DNA of 64,000 bases, from NCBI RefSeq assembly GCF_001514285.1, contig NZ_KQ949033.1, positions 62,001 to 126,000 of the forward strand, read 5' to 3'. The notes under the pieces were generated by a model. The model had not been told where the DNA came from. It saw only the letters and a list, made by a program, of their open reading frames with translations, and did no database searches. Each line of letters begins with the position of its first letter. Within the stretch, counting starts at the first letter, position 1. The DNA is from Streptomyces sp. DSM 15324. Lineage in GTDB: Bacteria > Actinomycetota > Actinomycetes > Streptomycetales > Streptomycetaceae. Below are positions 1 to 9,400 of this stretch, piece by piece. The translations under genes were made by a program, and so were the position numbers.

Positions 1-1367
1 GCGACGGCCAGGTCCTGGCCGAGGTCGCGGACGCCCGGCAGGCCGAGGTGGACCTGGCCGTGGCCGCCGCCCGCCGCGCCTTCGACTCCGGCCCCTGGCC
101 GCGCCTCGCGCCCGCCGACCGCGGCCGGATCCTGCTGCGCGTCGCCGACCTGCTCGAAGCGCACCGCACCGAGCTGGCGCTGACCGTCAGCCTGGAGATG
201 GGCAAACCGATCAGCGACGCGTACGAAATCGAACTGCGCGCCGCGATCGGCACCTTCCGCTGGTACGGGCAGCTCGCCGACAAACTCACCGACGCGTCGC
301 CGCACACCGCGCCGGACGCCCTGGCCCTCGTCACCCGGGAACCGGCCGGGGTCGTCGGAGCCGTGGTGCCGTGGAACTTCCCGCTGACCCTGGCGAGCTG
401 GAAGGTCGCCCCGGCGCTGGCCGCGGGCTGCACCGTCGTGCTGAAGCCCTCCGAGAACGCACCGCTGTCGGCGCTGCTGCTCGGCCGGATCGCCACCGAG
501 GCGGGACTGCCGCCGGGCGTGCTGAACGTGGTGACCGGTGACGGTCCGGTGGCCGGCCGGGCGCTCGGGCTGCACCCGGACGTGGACGTGCTGGCCTTCA
601 CCGGCTCCACCGCCGTCGGGCGGCACTTCCTGCGGTACGCCGCCGACTCCAATCTCAAGCGGGTCTGGCTGGAGCTGGGCGGCAAGTCGCCGAACATCGT
701 CCTGCCCGACGCACCCGACCTGGAGAAGGCAGCCGCCACCGCCGCCTGGGGCATCTTCTTCAACCAGGGCGAGATGTGCACCGCCCCGTCCCGGCTCCTG
801 GTGCACTCCTCCGTCGCCGAACGCGTCACCGAGGCGATCGTGACCCGGGCCCGGGAGCTGCGGGTCGGCGATCCGCTGGACCCGGCGACCGAGATGGGTG
901 CCCTGGTCGGCGAGGCCCATCTGGAGCGGGTCCTCGGCCACATCGGCACCGGCCTCGACGAGGGCGCGCGGCTGCGCGTGGGCGGCGGGCGGACGCTGGG
1001 CGAAAGCGGCGGGAGCTTCCTGCGGCCCACCGTCTTCGACCGGGTCGACCCGGGGATGCGGCTGGCCCGGGAGGAGATCTTCGGGCCCGTCCTGTCGGTC
1101 CTCGCGTTCGACGACCTGGACGAGGCGGTCCGGCTGGCCAACGCCACCGAGTACGGTCTCGCCGCCGGCCTGTGGACCTCGGATCTGTCCACCGCCCACC
1201 GGGTCTCCCGCGCCCTGAGGGCCGGGACGGTCTGGGTCAACTGCTACGAGGAGGGCGATCTGACGGTCCCGTTCGGCGGCGTGAAGCAGTCGGGCAACGG
1301 CCGCGACAAGTCCGTCCACGCGATGGAGAAGTACACCGAACTGAAGACCACCTGGATCCAGCTGTGA
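1..1367 (+). CDS. NAD(P)-dependent aldehyde dehydrogenase (5' end outside window)
   Basis: Oxidises an aldehyde to its carboxylic acid. The frame is already open at base 3 and has no start in the window, so the gene begins upstream; the internal GTG at 48 is not the start. Seen: the Rossmann-fold segment with VVPWNFPL and KPSENAPL, the catalytic Glu in LELGGKSP, the nucleophile Cys in NQGEMCTAPSR (codon 777-779), and the C-terminal PFGGVKQSGNGRD motif of the family. The stop overlaps the GTG start of a glutamine-amidotransferase-like gene, so the two are translationally coupled. That pairing recalls PuuC and PuuD of the gamma-glutamyl-putrescine route, which suggests a gamma-glutamyl-aminobutyraldehyde-like substrate (inference). 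Family is certain, substrate is not. Confidence 0.93.
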   Translation, partial: DGQVLAEVADARQAEVDLAVAAARRAFDSGPWPRLAPADRGRILLRVADLLEAHRTELALTVSLEMGKPISDAYEIELRAAIGTFRWYGQLADKLTDASPHTAPDALALVTREPAGVVGAVVPWNFPLTLASWKVAPALAAGCTVVLKPSENAPLSALLLGRIATEAGLPPGVLNVVTGDGPVAGRALGLHPDVDVLAFTGSTAVGRHFLRYAADSNLKRVWLELGGKSPNIVLPDAPDLEKAAATAAWGIFFNQGEMCTAPSRLLVHSSVAERVTEAIVTRARELRVGDPLDPATEMGALVGEAHLERVLGHIGTGLDEGARLRVGGGRTLGESGGSFLRPTVFDRVDPGMRLAREEIFGPVLSVLAFDDLDEAVRLANATEYGLAAGLWTSDLSTAHRVSRALRAGTVWVNCYEEGDLTVPFGGVKQSGNGRDKSVHAMEKYTELKTTWIQL

Positions 1368-2083
1368 GCCGTACGAGCAGCCCCGTACGACCGCTGGTCG
1401 CGATCCCCGCCCGCTTCAGCGCGACGACCTCCGCCCTGCGGTACGCCGCGGAGGTCAACGCCCGCGCCCTGATCGAGGCCGTCTGGCGGGCGGGCGGCGA
1501 ACCGGTGAGCCTGCACCCCGCCCCAGGGGAGCTGCCCGGCCGCCTCGCCCGCTTCGACGGCGTACTCCTCCCCGGCGGCGGTGACCTCGCCCCGCACCGC
1601 TACGGCGCCACCGACGTCCACGCCGGTGTCTACGACGTCGACGCCGCCCAGGACGACTTCGACCTCGCGCTCGCCCGGCACGCCCTCGACCTGGGGCTGC
1701 CGCTGCTGGCGATCTGCCGTGGCCTCCAGGTCGTGAACGTCGCCCTCGGCGGCACCCTGGAGCAGGACATGGGCGGCCCCGGGCGTGAGCACCGGCACCG
1801 CGTGCACCCGGTGCCGGTCCGGCGCGGCACCCTCCTGGAACGGGCGCTCGGCGCGGAGAAGGCCGAGGTGTCCTGCTACCACCACCAGCGGGTGGACCGC
1901 ACCGGTGCGGGACTCACGGTCACGGCGCGGGCCGCCGACGGCACCGTGGAGGGTCTCGAACTCCCGGACGCCCCGGGGTGGTTCACGGCCGTGCAGTGGC
2001 ACCCCGAGGACACCGCCCACGCGGACCCGGCCCAACAGGGCCTCTTCGACGCGCTGGTACGGGCCTGCGCACCCTCGCGTTAG
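1364..2083 (+). CDS. Class-I glutamine amidotransferase, gamma-glutamyl-GABA hydrolase (PuuD-like)
   Basis: 239 residues, probably a cytosolic hydrolase of gamma-glutamyl amide bonds (peptidase C26 family). The triad is visible: nucleophile C118 in AICRGLQ, and H213 with E215 in QWHPED. The GTG start at 1364 overlaps the preceding stop (GTGA); the frame is also open further upstream, but that part lies inside the aldehyde dehydrogenase gene and is not credible. Coupling to the dehydrogenase supports a role in glutamylated polyamine or GABA catabolism, where it would release glutamate. It converges on the CoA-transferase gene 20 bp downstream. Confidence 0.88.
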   Translation: MSRTSSPVRPLVAIPARFSATTSALRYAAEVNARALIEAVWRAGGEPVSLHPAPGELPGRLARFDGVLLPGGGDLAPHRYGATDVHAGVYDVDAAQDDFDLALARHALDLGLPLLAICRGLQVVNVALGGTLEQDMGGPGREHRHRVHPVPVRRGTLLERALGAEKAEVSCYHHQRVDRTGAGLTVTARAADGTVEGLELPDAPGWFTAVQWHPEDTAHADPAQQGLFDALVRACAPSR

Positions 2084-2103
2084 CGCCGGGCCGTGCAGGG
2101 TGC

Positions 2104-3288
2104 TCACTCGGTGCCGCTGCCGGCCGGGGGGAGGCCGAGTTCGGCCAGGATGGCGTCGGTGTGCTCGCCCGCGGCGGGGACCGCGTCCATCCGGGGGACC
2201 ACCCCGGCCAGGTCCACGGGCGGGACGAGGGAGGGAATCCCGGCTCCGCCGGGGAGCGTCACCTGCCGCCAGCGGTCCCGTTCGGCGAGCACGGGGTGGG
2301 CGAGGAAGGCGTGGACGTCGTTGACGTCGGCGTTGGCGATGCCTGCCGCGTCCAGCAGGTCCCGCACCTCGTCGCTGTCCGACGCGGCGAACCGGGCGGC
2401 GACGATCGCGTTCAGTTCGTCGCGGTGGGCGACCCGGGCGGGACCGGTGGCGAAGCGCGGGTCGTCGGCGAGAGCGGGATCCCCGAGGAACCGCTCGCAC
2501 AGGGCGGCCCATTCGCGTTCGTTCTGGACGGAGAACAGGACGTCCTTGCCGTCGGCGGCCGTGTAGGCGCCGTAGGGGGCGATGGTGGCGTGCTGGGTGC
2601 CGACGCGCGGGGGCTGGGTGCCGCCGAAGCGGGTGTAGAGGGCGGGCTGGCCCATCCACTCGGCCAGTGCCTCGAACAGCGAGACCTCGACGGCCCGGGC
2701 GACCCCCGTGGTGGCCCGGGTGAACAGGGCGGTGAGGATGCCCGAGTAGGCGTACATGCCGGCGGCGATGTCGGCGACGGAGATGCCCACCCGGGCGGGT
2801 TCCGCGGGGCCGCCGGTGAGCGAGACCAGACCGGTCTGGCACTGCACCAGCAGGTCGTACGCCTTGCGGTCGGCCCAGGGGCCGTCGGAGCCGTAGCCCG
2901 TGACGGCGCACGGGATCAGTGAGGGGAAGCGGGCACGCAGCTCCTGCGCCCCGAGGCCCATCCGGGCGGCCGCGCCGGGGGCCAGGTTCTGGACGAACAC
3001 ATCGGCCCGCGCCAGCAGTCGCTCCAGCACCTCCCGGCCGTCCTCGGTCTTCAGGTCGAGGGTCAGGGATTCCTTGGAGCGGTTGAGCCAGACGAAATAG
3101 CTGGACTCACCGTGCACGGTCGTGTCGTAGCGGCGGGCGAAGTCTCCGCCGCCGGGGCGCTCCACCTTGATCACCCGGGCACCGAGGTCGGCCAGCTGAC
3201 GGGTGGCGTAGGGGGCGGCGACGGCCTGTTCGACACTGACGACGGTGATGCCGGCGAGCGGCAGTGGGGCTTCGGACGGCTCCGTCAT
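2104..3288 (-). CDS. Class III CoA transferase (CaiB/BaiF family)
   Basis: 394 residues; moves CoA between acyl carriers, or acts as a racemase-type relative. The N terminus (LAGITVVSVEQAVAAP, DLGARVIKVERPGGGD) and the catalytic Asp, D145 in AYDLLVQC, are characteristic of the formyl-CoA-transferase/CaiB fold. The start chosen is the ATG at 3288, preceded by GGAGG at good spacing; an upstream in-frame start at 3327 would add 13 residues ahead of this ribosome-binding site and is less likely. It stands alone on the minus strand, convergent with the amidotransferase gene. Substrate cannot be read from the sequence. Confidence 0.88.
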   Translation of the reverse strand: MTEPSEAPLPLAGITVVSVEQAVAAPYATRQLADLGARVIKVERPGGGDFARRYDTTVHGESSYFVWLNRSKESLTLDLKTEDGREVLERLLARADVFVQNLAPGAAARMGLGAQELRARFPSLIPCAVTGYGSDGPWADRKAYDLLVQCQTGLVSLTGGPAEPARVGISVADIAAGMYAYSGILTALFTRATTGVARAVEVSLFEALAEWMGQPALYTRFGGTQPPRVGTQHATIAPYGAYTAADGKDVLFSVQNEREWAALCERFLGDPALADDPRFATGPARVAHRDELNAIVAARFAASDSDEVRDLLDAAGIANADVNDVHAFLAHPVLAERDRWRQVTLPGGAGIPSLVPPVDLAGVVPRMDAVPAAGEHTDAILAELGLPPAGSGTE

Positions 3289-3377
3289 GCGCTGACCTCC
3301 GGGCTTCTTCGATGCTTCCGACGGCATCCGACATCATGACCGGTCAGGGCGGGCGGTGACGGTTCCGGTGCTGCGGG

Positions 3378-3418
3378 CCGGGCCGCCGGACCCGTACGGG
3401 TGGGGTCCGGCGGCCCGG
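3378..3418 (-). terminator. Strong stem-loop downstream of the secreted-protein gene
   Basis: A perfect 16-bp inverted repeat (CCGGGCCGCCGGACCC at 3378-3393 pairs with 3403-3418) with a 9-nt loop. It lies about 95 bp beyond the stop of the minus-strand gene ending at 3512 and before the CoA-transferase gene. There is no U-tract, which is usual for Streptomyces terminators. Confidence 0.75.
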
Positions 3419-3511
3419 TCGCTCAGCCCTGGCGGGCCGGACGCGCCAGGCCCGTGAGGAACGGCGCGACGGTGCGGGTGAGGGTGTGGGGCGAGCGCGT
3501 GAGGCCGCGGC

Positions 3512-4291
3512 TCAAGCGGCGCAGCCGCCGACGCGCCGGGTGCCGACCGCCACGTCGTCCATGCGGAGGTCGTACGACGTGGGCGTGGGGTCGGCCTGGT
3601 AGAGCTGCCAGCCCAGCTTGAGCCGGTCGAAGGTGGGGAAGACGAAGTCGCCGGCCGTGCCGCCGTGCTCCTTGGTCGAGACGGTCAGCTCGGGCTTCTC
3701 CACGCCGTCCAGGTAGACGGTGACGCGGTTGTCGGTGGCGTCGAGGTGGAATTCCACGCAGCTCCACCGGCCGGCGGCGGCCGGGGCGGAGGTCTTCCAG
3801 GCGGTCCAGTCGCCGGTCGGTCCGAGGTCGGAGCCGACTCCCCAGAAGTTGGCCTTCTCATCGGGGAAGTACTGGCCGCCGAGGGGGCGTACGAGGGTGG
3901 GGGTGTCGGAGCCGGAGGCCTCCGCGAGGGTCCAGTGGGCCCAGGCGGGGGCGACGGGGAAGGCGTCCACGCGCAGCCGCAGTCTGGCCCAGAAGCTGTT
4001 GCCGGCGGGGGCGAGGTCGTCCAGGACGAGGAAGGCGCGGCCGTTGCCCTCGGTGTGCAGCCGCAGTTGGCGGCCGTGGCCGTCGGCACCGGGCTCGACG
4101 GTGAGCGAGCCGTGGGAGGTGTCGGAGGTCCAGCCGTGACCGGCGGTGACCGGGCCGAGCGGGAGGCGGTCGAAGGTCTCCCGGAAGAGGGGGCGGTGGG
4201 AGGCGGGGGTGGCCGAGGCGGTGGGGGGTGTCGCAAGCAGCATGGCCGTCGTGGCCAGCAACGCGGCTGCGAACTTCCTCATGCGTATCAT
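3512..4291 (-). CDS. Secreted concanavalin-like beta-sandwich protein, possible polysaccharide-acting protein
   Basis: About 259 residues with a Sec signal peptide (basic MIRMRKF, hydrophobic AALLATTAMLL, Ala-rich cleavage region near residue 27). The mature part begins RETFDRLP and contains alternating short beta-strands, FWARLRLRV, WSCVEFHLD and VTVYLDG, the pattern of jelly-roll domains such as Cip1-like and LamG-type proteins. I see no unambiguous catalytic motif; a lyase or carbohydrate-binding role is possible but unproven. Starts at 4309 (GTG), 4291 and 4282 are all possible with weak ribosome-binding sites; I chose 4291. Stem-loops lie on both sides, so it is probably transcribed alone. 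Confidence 0.6.
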   Translation of the reverse strand: MIRMRKFAAALLATTAMLLATPPTASATPASHRPLFRETFDRLPLGPVTAGHGWTSDTSHGSLTVEPGADGHGRQLRLHTEGNGRAFLVLDDLAPAGNSFWARLRLRVDAFPVAPAWAHWTLAEASGSDTPTLVRPLGGQYFPDEKANFWGVGSDLGPTGDWTAWKTSAPAAAGRWSCVEFHLDATDNRVTVYLDGVEKPELTVSTKEHGGTAGDFVFPTFDRLKLGWQLYQADPTPTSYDLRMDDVAVGTRRVGGCAA

Positions 4292-4326
4292 GCGCTCAGT
4301 GTGCAGCACCCGTCACAGCGGTCACA

Positions 4327-4344
4327 CAGCAGGGCCCCCTGCTG
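4327..4344 (-). terminator. Short stem-loop directly after the phosphatase gene
   Basis: CAGCAGGG at 4327-4334 pairs with CCCTGCTG at 4337-4344. It begins one base past the stop codon of the minus-strand phosphatase gene, as expected of an intrinsic terminator. The loop is very short. Confidence 0.5.
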
Positions 4345-4345
4345 G

Positions 4346-5494
4346 TCACCCCGGCCGGTCGCCCAACACCAGTCCCCCGCAAGCGGGTTGGGGAAGAACC
4401 GGAGCGTCGGCGGCCGGTTTGCGGATGAGCAGCAGCGCCGCGTCGTCGTGCAGCTTGCCGCCCACGTGCGCGAGCAGTTCGTCCTGGAGGGCGTCGAGGG
4501 TGCGGGCGGGCTCGTCCGTGACATGGCGGCCCAGTCCGTCGACGAGCGGATAGAACTCCCGCCCGTGGTCGCGGGCCTCGGTCACCCCGTCGGTGTAGAG
4601 CAGCAGTTGGTCGCCGTCGTCGAAGGGGAGCACCTGGAGGGCGGGGCTCTCGCCGGCGAGGGCGCGCAGGCCCAGGGGCGGTGCGGGGTGCGTGGGCTCG
4701 ACCGGGGTGACGGTCCCGGCGGCGCCGACCAGCAGCGGCGGGGCGTGTCCGCAGTTCACCACTTCCAGTTCGCCGTCGCGCGGGTGGCCGGCGACCACGG
4801 CGGTCACGAAGTCGTCGGGGCCGAGGTTGCGCGCGAGGCTGCGCTCGATCCGGTCGACGACGGCGAGGAGGTCGGGTTCGTCGTGGGCGGCCTCGCGGAA
4901 GACGCCGAGCACCAGCGCGGCCGTCCCGACGGCCGGCAGTCCCTTGCCGCGCACGTCGCCGACGAGCAGCCGGACCCCGTACGGCGTGGGCACCAGGGCG
5001 TAGAGGTCCCCGCCGATCCGGGCCTCGGCGGCGGCCGCGCTGTAGCGGACGGCCACCTGGAACGGACCGACGGTCTCCGGCACGGGCAGCAGCAGGGCGT
5101 GCTGGGCGGCCTCCGCGACCGAGCGGACGGCCGCGAGGACGCGCTCCCGGCGCCCGCGCAGGGCACTGGCCAGCCCGCTCGCCAGGGTGACGGCCGCGAG
5201 GGCGGACAGGACGGCGACGAGTTCCCGGGCCGGGACGGCGTTGCGGACGCCGAGCACCGCGCCGAGCACACCGGCGAGCAGACCGACGTACAGGACACCG
5301 CGCGGGCCGTTGGTGGTGGCGGCCAGCGCGGGGCCGACCGCGAGCAGGGGCAGCCAGGTCAGCCCGGCTCCGCCGGCGAGGTCGACCAGGATCACACCGA
5401 GAACGATCAGCACGGGCAGGACGGGTCCCGCCACGACGGGCCTGAACAGGTGCGTCGGCCCGTGGCCGGTGCCACGGTGTCGGGCCTGGTTCAT
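4346..5494 (-). CDS. Membrane-anchored PP2C/SpoIIE-type serine phosphatase
   Basis: 382 residues. Residues about 20-110 form several hydrophobic segments (VLPVLIVLGVILVDL, VLYVGLLAGVLGAV, LAAVTLASGLASAL), then a SpoIIE-type PPM phosphatase domain of about 230 residues follows. The metal-binding and signature motifs are present: GGDLYALV, VGDVRGKG, NCGHAPPLL, YTDGVTEA and a final HDDAALLL. Such proteins usually dephosphorylate anti-sigma-factor antagonists in response to membrane or stress signals. No anti-sigma factor or STAS antagonist gene is adjacent, so the partner is unknown. ATG start at 5494; a tandem 13-bp repeat lies just upstream. Confidence 0.9.
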   Translation of the reverse strand: MNQARHRGTGHGPTHLFRPVVAGPVLPVLIVLGVILVDLAGGAGLTWLPLLAVGPALAATTNGPRGVLYVGLLAGVLGAVLGVRNAVPARELVAVLSALAAVTLASGLASALRGRRERVLAAVRSVAEAAQHALLLPVPETVGPFQVAVRYSAAAAEARIGGDLYALVPTPYGVRLLVGDVRGKGLPAVGTAALVLGVFREAAHDEPDLLAVVDRIERSLARNLGPDDFVTAVVAGHPRDGELEVVNCGHAPPLLVGAAGTVTPVEPTHPAPPLGLRALAGESPALQVLPFDDGDQLLLYTDGVTEARDHGREFYPLVDGLGRHVTDEPARTLDALQDELLAHVGGKLHDDAALLLIRKPAADAPVLPQPACGGLVLGDRPG

Positions 5495-5514
5495 GGGGGT
5501 CCGCAGTCCTCGTC

Positions 5515-5553
5515 TGTAGTCGGCGTCTGTAGTCGGCGTCGGCGGTCGGCGTC
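5515..5553. repeat. Three tandem 13-bp repeats upstream of the phosphatase gene
   Basis: TGTAGTCGGCGTC occurs twice exactly (5515-5527, 5528-5540) and a third time with three mismatches (5541-5553). The array starts 20 bp upstream of the phosphatase start, so it sits in the leader or promoter. It could be a regulatory array or a slippage tract. Confidence 0.7.
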
Positions 5554-5626
5554 CGGGGCCGGCGGGTGGAATGTCCGTTTGATACAGGAAAACGGGTTCG
5601 GCTCCCGTGCCACAAGGTGCGGGATT

Positions 5627-6385
5627 TCAGATAGTGAGCGACAGGCCCCTGGTCACGCGGTTCGCCGTGGGGATCAGCCGGTCGCGGATCTCCCGGAGCC
5701 GCGGCTGCCGGTCGACCGGCAGGGACACGCCGAGCGAGCCGAGGACGTCCCCGCTGTAGACGGGGACGGCGACGCAGACCGTGCCGAGGGCGTACTCCTC
5801 CAGGTCCGTGACCGCCGGGGCCACGGGTGAGGCGTCGAGCTGCCGCAGCAGCTCCGGCGTGCTGGTGATCGTCCGTGGGGTGAGATCGGCGAGGTGGTGG
5901 CGGGAGAGGTAGTCGTTGCGGGCCTCCTCGTCCATCTCCCGCAGCACGGACTTGCCGAGCGCCGTCGCGTGTCCGGCGTCCTCGAACCCCACCCAGAGGT
6001 CGACGCGGGGGGTGCGGGGGCCGTCGACGATCTCGGCGACGCGGATCTCGCCCTCCTCGTAGAAGGTGAGGTAGGCGGCGGTCGCGAGCTCGTCCCGCAG
6101 CGCGGCGAGGGTGGGCCGGACCCGGCTGAGGAGGGCCTGGCCCCGGCCGGAGGTGTGCAGCGTGCGCAGCCGGTCGCCGAGGACGAAGCCGCCGTCCTCC
6201 AGTTTGCGCACGTAGCCGTCGTGGACCAGGGTGCGCAGCAGGTGGTAGGCGGTGGCCAGGGGCAGGCCCGTCTCCCGCGCCAGCTGTTTCGCCGGCGCGC
6301 CGTTCTCGTGGGCGCTCACCGCCTCCAGCAGCCGGAAGGCCCGCTGGACGGACGTGATGAGCGTGGGCCCGTCCTGCCCCGCCAT
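5627..6385 (-). CDS. IclR-family transcriptional regulator
   Basis: 252 residues. The N-terminal winged helix (ITSVQRAFRLLEAV, then KQLARETGLPLATAYHLLRTL) and the C-terminal effector domain (about residues 75-250, with LTFYEEGEIRVAEIVDGP and ATALGKSVLREM) are typical of IclR regulators of catabolic genes. The gene lies 53 bp downstream of the giant SARP gene on the same strand and 132 bp upstream of the phosphatase gene. The aldehyde-dehydrogenase/CoA-transferase genes nearby are the only obvious catabolic targets, which is a guess from position. Confidence 0.92.
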   Translation of the reverse strand: MAGQDGPTLITSVQRAFRLLEAVSAHENGAPAKQLARETGLPLATAYHLLRTLVHDGYVRKLEDGGFVLGDRLRTLHTSGRGQALLSRVRPTLAALRDELATAAYLTFYEEGEIRVAEIVDGPRTPRVDLWVGFEDAGHATALGKSVLREMDEEARNDYLSRHHLADLTPRTITSTPELLRQLDASPVAPAVTDLEEYALGTVCVAVPVYSGDVLGSLGVSLPVDRQPRLREIRDRLIPTANRVTRGLSLTI

Positions 6386-6438
6386 AGGACCAGCGTGCGC
6401 CGGGGGCGGGCGCCAGGCAAGGGGTGCGCCCCGCGTCC

Positions 6439-9400
6439 TTACGGCACGACGGTGGGCCGTGCCGCGCGGGCCGCCTCCAGGTCGGCCGCCGCCCGGCGGG
6501 CGTCCGCGGCGAGATGGGGGGAGCGCCAGGCCTCGGCGGTACGGGCCGCGAGGGCGTAGTGTCCGGCGGCCGACCGGTCCTCACCGAGCAGCCGGTGGAG
6601 ATCGCCGAGGGCGTGGGCGAGGGGGCGGCTCGCGTAGGCCGTGCCGGCCGCGCCCGCGAGCTGGCCCCGGATGGGCAGCATCCGTTCGATCAGCGCGGCC
6701 GCCGTGGCGTGGTCGGCCCGCAGGACGGCGAGCTGGGAGCGGAAGTCGAGCTCGATGCCGTAGAGCTGGTCGGCCACCGGTTCCGCGGGGAAGCGCGCCT
6801 CGGCCGCCTCGTCGGGTCTGCCGAGGCGGGTCAGGACCAAGGCGAGCAGCACCCCCACCGAGGGGCCCGCGAAGTCGTACACCGAGCGGATCATCCGTTC
6901 CACCTCGGTGAACCGGCCCTGAGCGCACCGGACGGTGATCAGGCCGAGGGTGCGCAGTCCCGTGGCGTGGTGCGCGCCGACCCGCTGGAGCAGACCGTCG
7001 GCCTCGGCGTACCCGGCCTCGGCGGCGTCGAAGCGCCCGGCGACGGTCGCCAGCATGGCCGAGGCCGCGGCGCCCAGGCCCTGCGCCCAGAGCATTCCGT
7101 AGCGGCGGGCCAGCGCCAGCCCGTCGGCGGTACGGCGGCGGAGCGTGTCGGGATCGTTGAGGGTGGCGGCGGTCATGCCGTCGAGGTGCTCGCAGATCCA
7201 GCGGTAGGCGGGCAGGTCGTGGGCGCGGGCCAGCTCGCGCAGCTCGGCGACGAGCGGACCGCGGGCGGTGCCCTGGAGCTCGTTCGGCAGCAGCCGCGCG
7301 GAGGTCATCAGCGCGGCGGCGAGGAGCCGGGGATCGTCTCCCTGGCGGGCGAGTCGGAGCTGGGTGCGGGCCGCGTCCAGGGCCCGGGGCGGGTCCTCGG
7401 CGGCCACCGCGTCGACCAGGACGTGCAGCACGCGGCCCCGGGTCGCGTCGTCCAGACCGGGATCGGCCGCGAGCCGCTCCAGCCGGGCCAGCGAGGTGCG
7501 GTCGTACGGGCCCTCCAGCCTGCTGCGCCAGCCGGAGGGCTCGGTCCAGGCGCCGTAGACCGCCGCGACCAGGTCGCCCCGGTCGGCCTGTTCGGCCAGC
7601 TCGACGGCGCGCTGCCGGGTGCGCCGGGCCGCCTCCGTGGAACCGGCCCGGATCTGCGCCCCGAGCAGCCGCACGAGCAGTCCGACGGTGCGTTCGAGCC
7701 GCCCGTGCGGCTCGTGCACGGCGGTGGTGTGCACGTCGATCGCCTGCTGGAGCAGGTCGACGGCGATGTCGTGGGCGTAGCGCCGCTCGGCGACCTCGGC
7801 GGCGCGCAGGGCGTAGTCGACGGCGAGGGGCGCGTCGGCGGGGCTGCCGGAGCGGGCGAAGTGGTGGGCGAGGGCGGCCAGGTCGTCGGGGCGGTGGCGG
7901 CGCAGGACGCGGGCGATGCGGCCGTGCAGCCGGGCGCGCCGGACCCCGGACAGGTCGGTGTAGACGGTGTCGCGGACCAGCGCGTGCACGAACCGCACCC
8001 GACCGGGTCCCGGCTCGGTGAGCAGGTCGGCGGCGAGGGCGGCGTCGAGCCCCTCCAGCACCGCGTCCTCGTCGGCGTCGGCCGCGTCGAGCAGCAGCGC
8101 CACCTCGGCCTCCAGGCCGACGGCCGCGGTGAGCCGTACGGCGGCGCGGGCGCCCTCGGGCAGCAGGGCCAGCCGTCGGCGCAGCACGTCCCGGACGCCC
8201 TGCGGCACCTCGGACACGGCGACCAGGGCGCCCTCGCCGGCGAGCAGCCGGGCGCTCTCCAGGACGTAGAAGGGGTTGCCGCCGGTGCGCTCGGCGAGGG
8301 CGGCCACGGTCCGCGCGTCGACGGGTTCGCCGCAGACGGCGTGGACCACGGTGGCGACGTCCGCCGGGGGCAGCCCGCGCAGCACGATCCGGTGCGGGGC
8401 TCCGGGGGCGAGCTGGGCGAGGGTCTTGACCAGGTGCTCGCGCACCTCGGCGGGGCGGTAGCTGGCGACGGTCAGCAGGGGCACGCCGGTGACGGCGGCC
8501 GCGGCCTCCAGCAGGGCGAGGGTCTCGCCGTCGGCGCGGTGCAGGTCCTCGAGGACGACGGCGAGCGGGGCGGCGCCGGCGGCCGCGCGCAGCCAGGCGG
8601 CGAACGCGCGGTGCATGCGGAAGCGTCCGGCGGTCGCCTCGTCGCGGGTCGCGGCGGCGGTGCGGGCCGGCTCGCGCAGCAGTACGTCGAGTTCGGCGGG
8701 CCGGGCCGGGGGCAGGTCCCGGGCCAGCGCGCCCAGCGCCTCCACCCAGGCCCAGGCGGGCGGCGCGCCCTCGTACTCGGGGCACCGCCCGACGACCACC
8801 GCCCACCCCTCGGCCCGCAGCCCGCCGACGAACCGCTCCAGCAACGCCGACTTCCCGGCCCCGGCCTCCCCGCTCACCAGCACCACCCCTCCCCCGTACC
8901 GGGCACTTCCCGCGGCGGCTTCCAGCGCGCCCAGCTCCTGGACCCGCCCGACGAAGGGGGCGCTTCCGGGACGGAGGGCCGGGGAGGCGGGCGAGGGGAG
9001 GGGGGTGGTGGGGGCGGGGAGGGCCGGGGCGGGAACGGGGGCGGCCGGTGGCCGTCGCACCGCCGGGGGGCCGGGCTGCGCCGCATCCGGCGCGGGCGGT
9101 GTCATCGGCGGTGGGACGGCCTCGTGGAGGAGGTCCAGTCGCCGGCCGAGGACGGCCCGTTCGAGTTCCGTGAGGGCCGGGCCCGGATCGCAGCCCAGTT
9201 CCTCGCGCAGGACGCGGGACGCGCGACGCAGGGTGGTGAGGGCGTCGGCCTGGCGGCCCAGGGCCCAGTGGGCGAGGGCGAGCAGCCGCCAGCCCTCCTC
9301 GCGCAACGGGTTCTCACGGACCAGGACTTCGGCCGCCGGAACCGTCTCCGGGGCCCGGCCGGTGCGCAGATCGGCCGCGGCGGCCAGTTCGCGGGCCTCG

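Noticed and set aside
5586..5618. A T-arm-like stem-loop (ACGGG-TTCGGCT-CCCGT) suggesting a tRNA or attachment-site remnant
   Set aside because: No acceptor, anticodon or D arm can be built around it, and the loop lacks the conserved A after TTCG.
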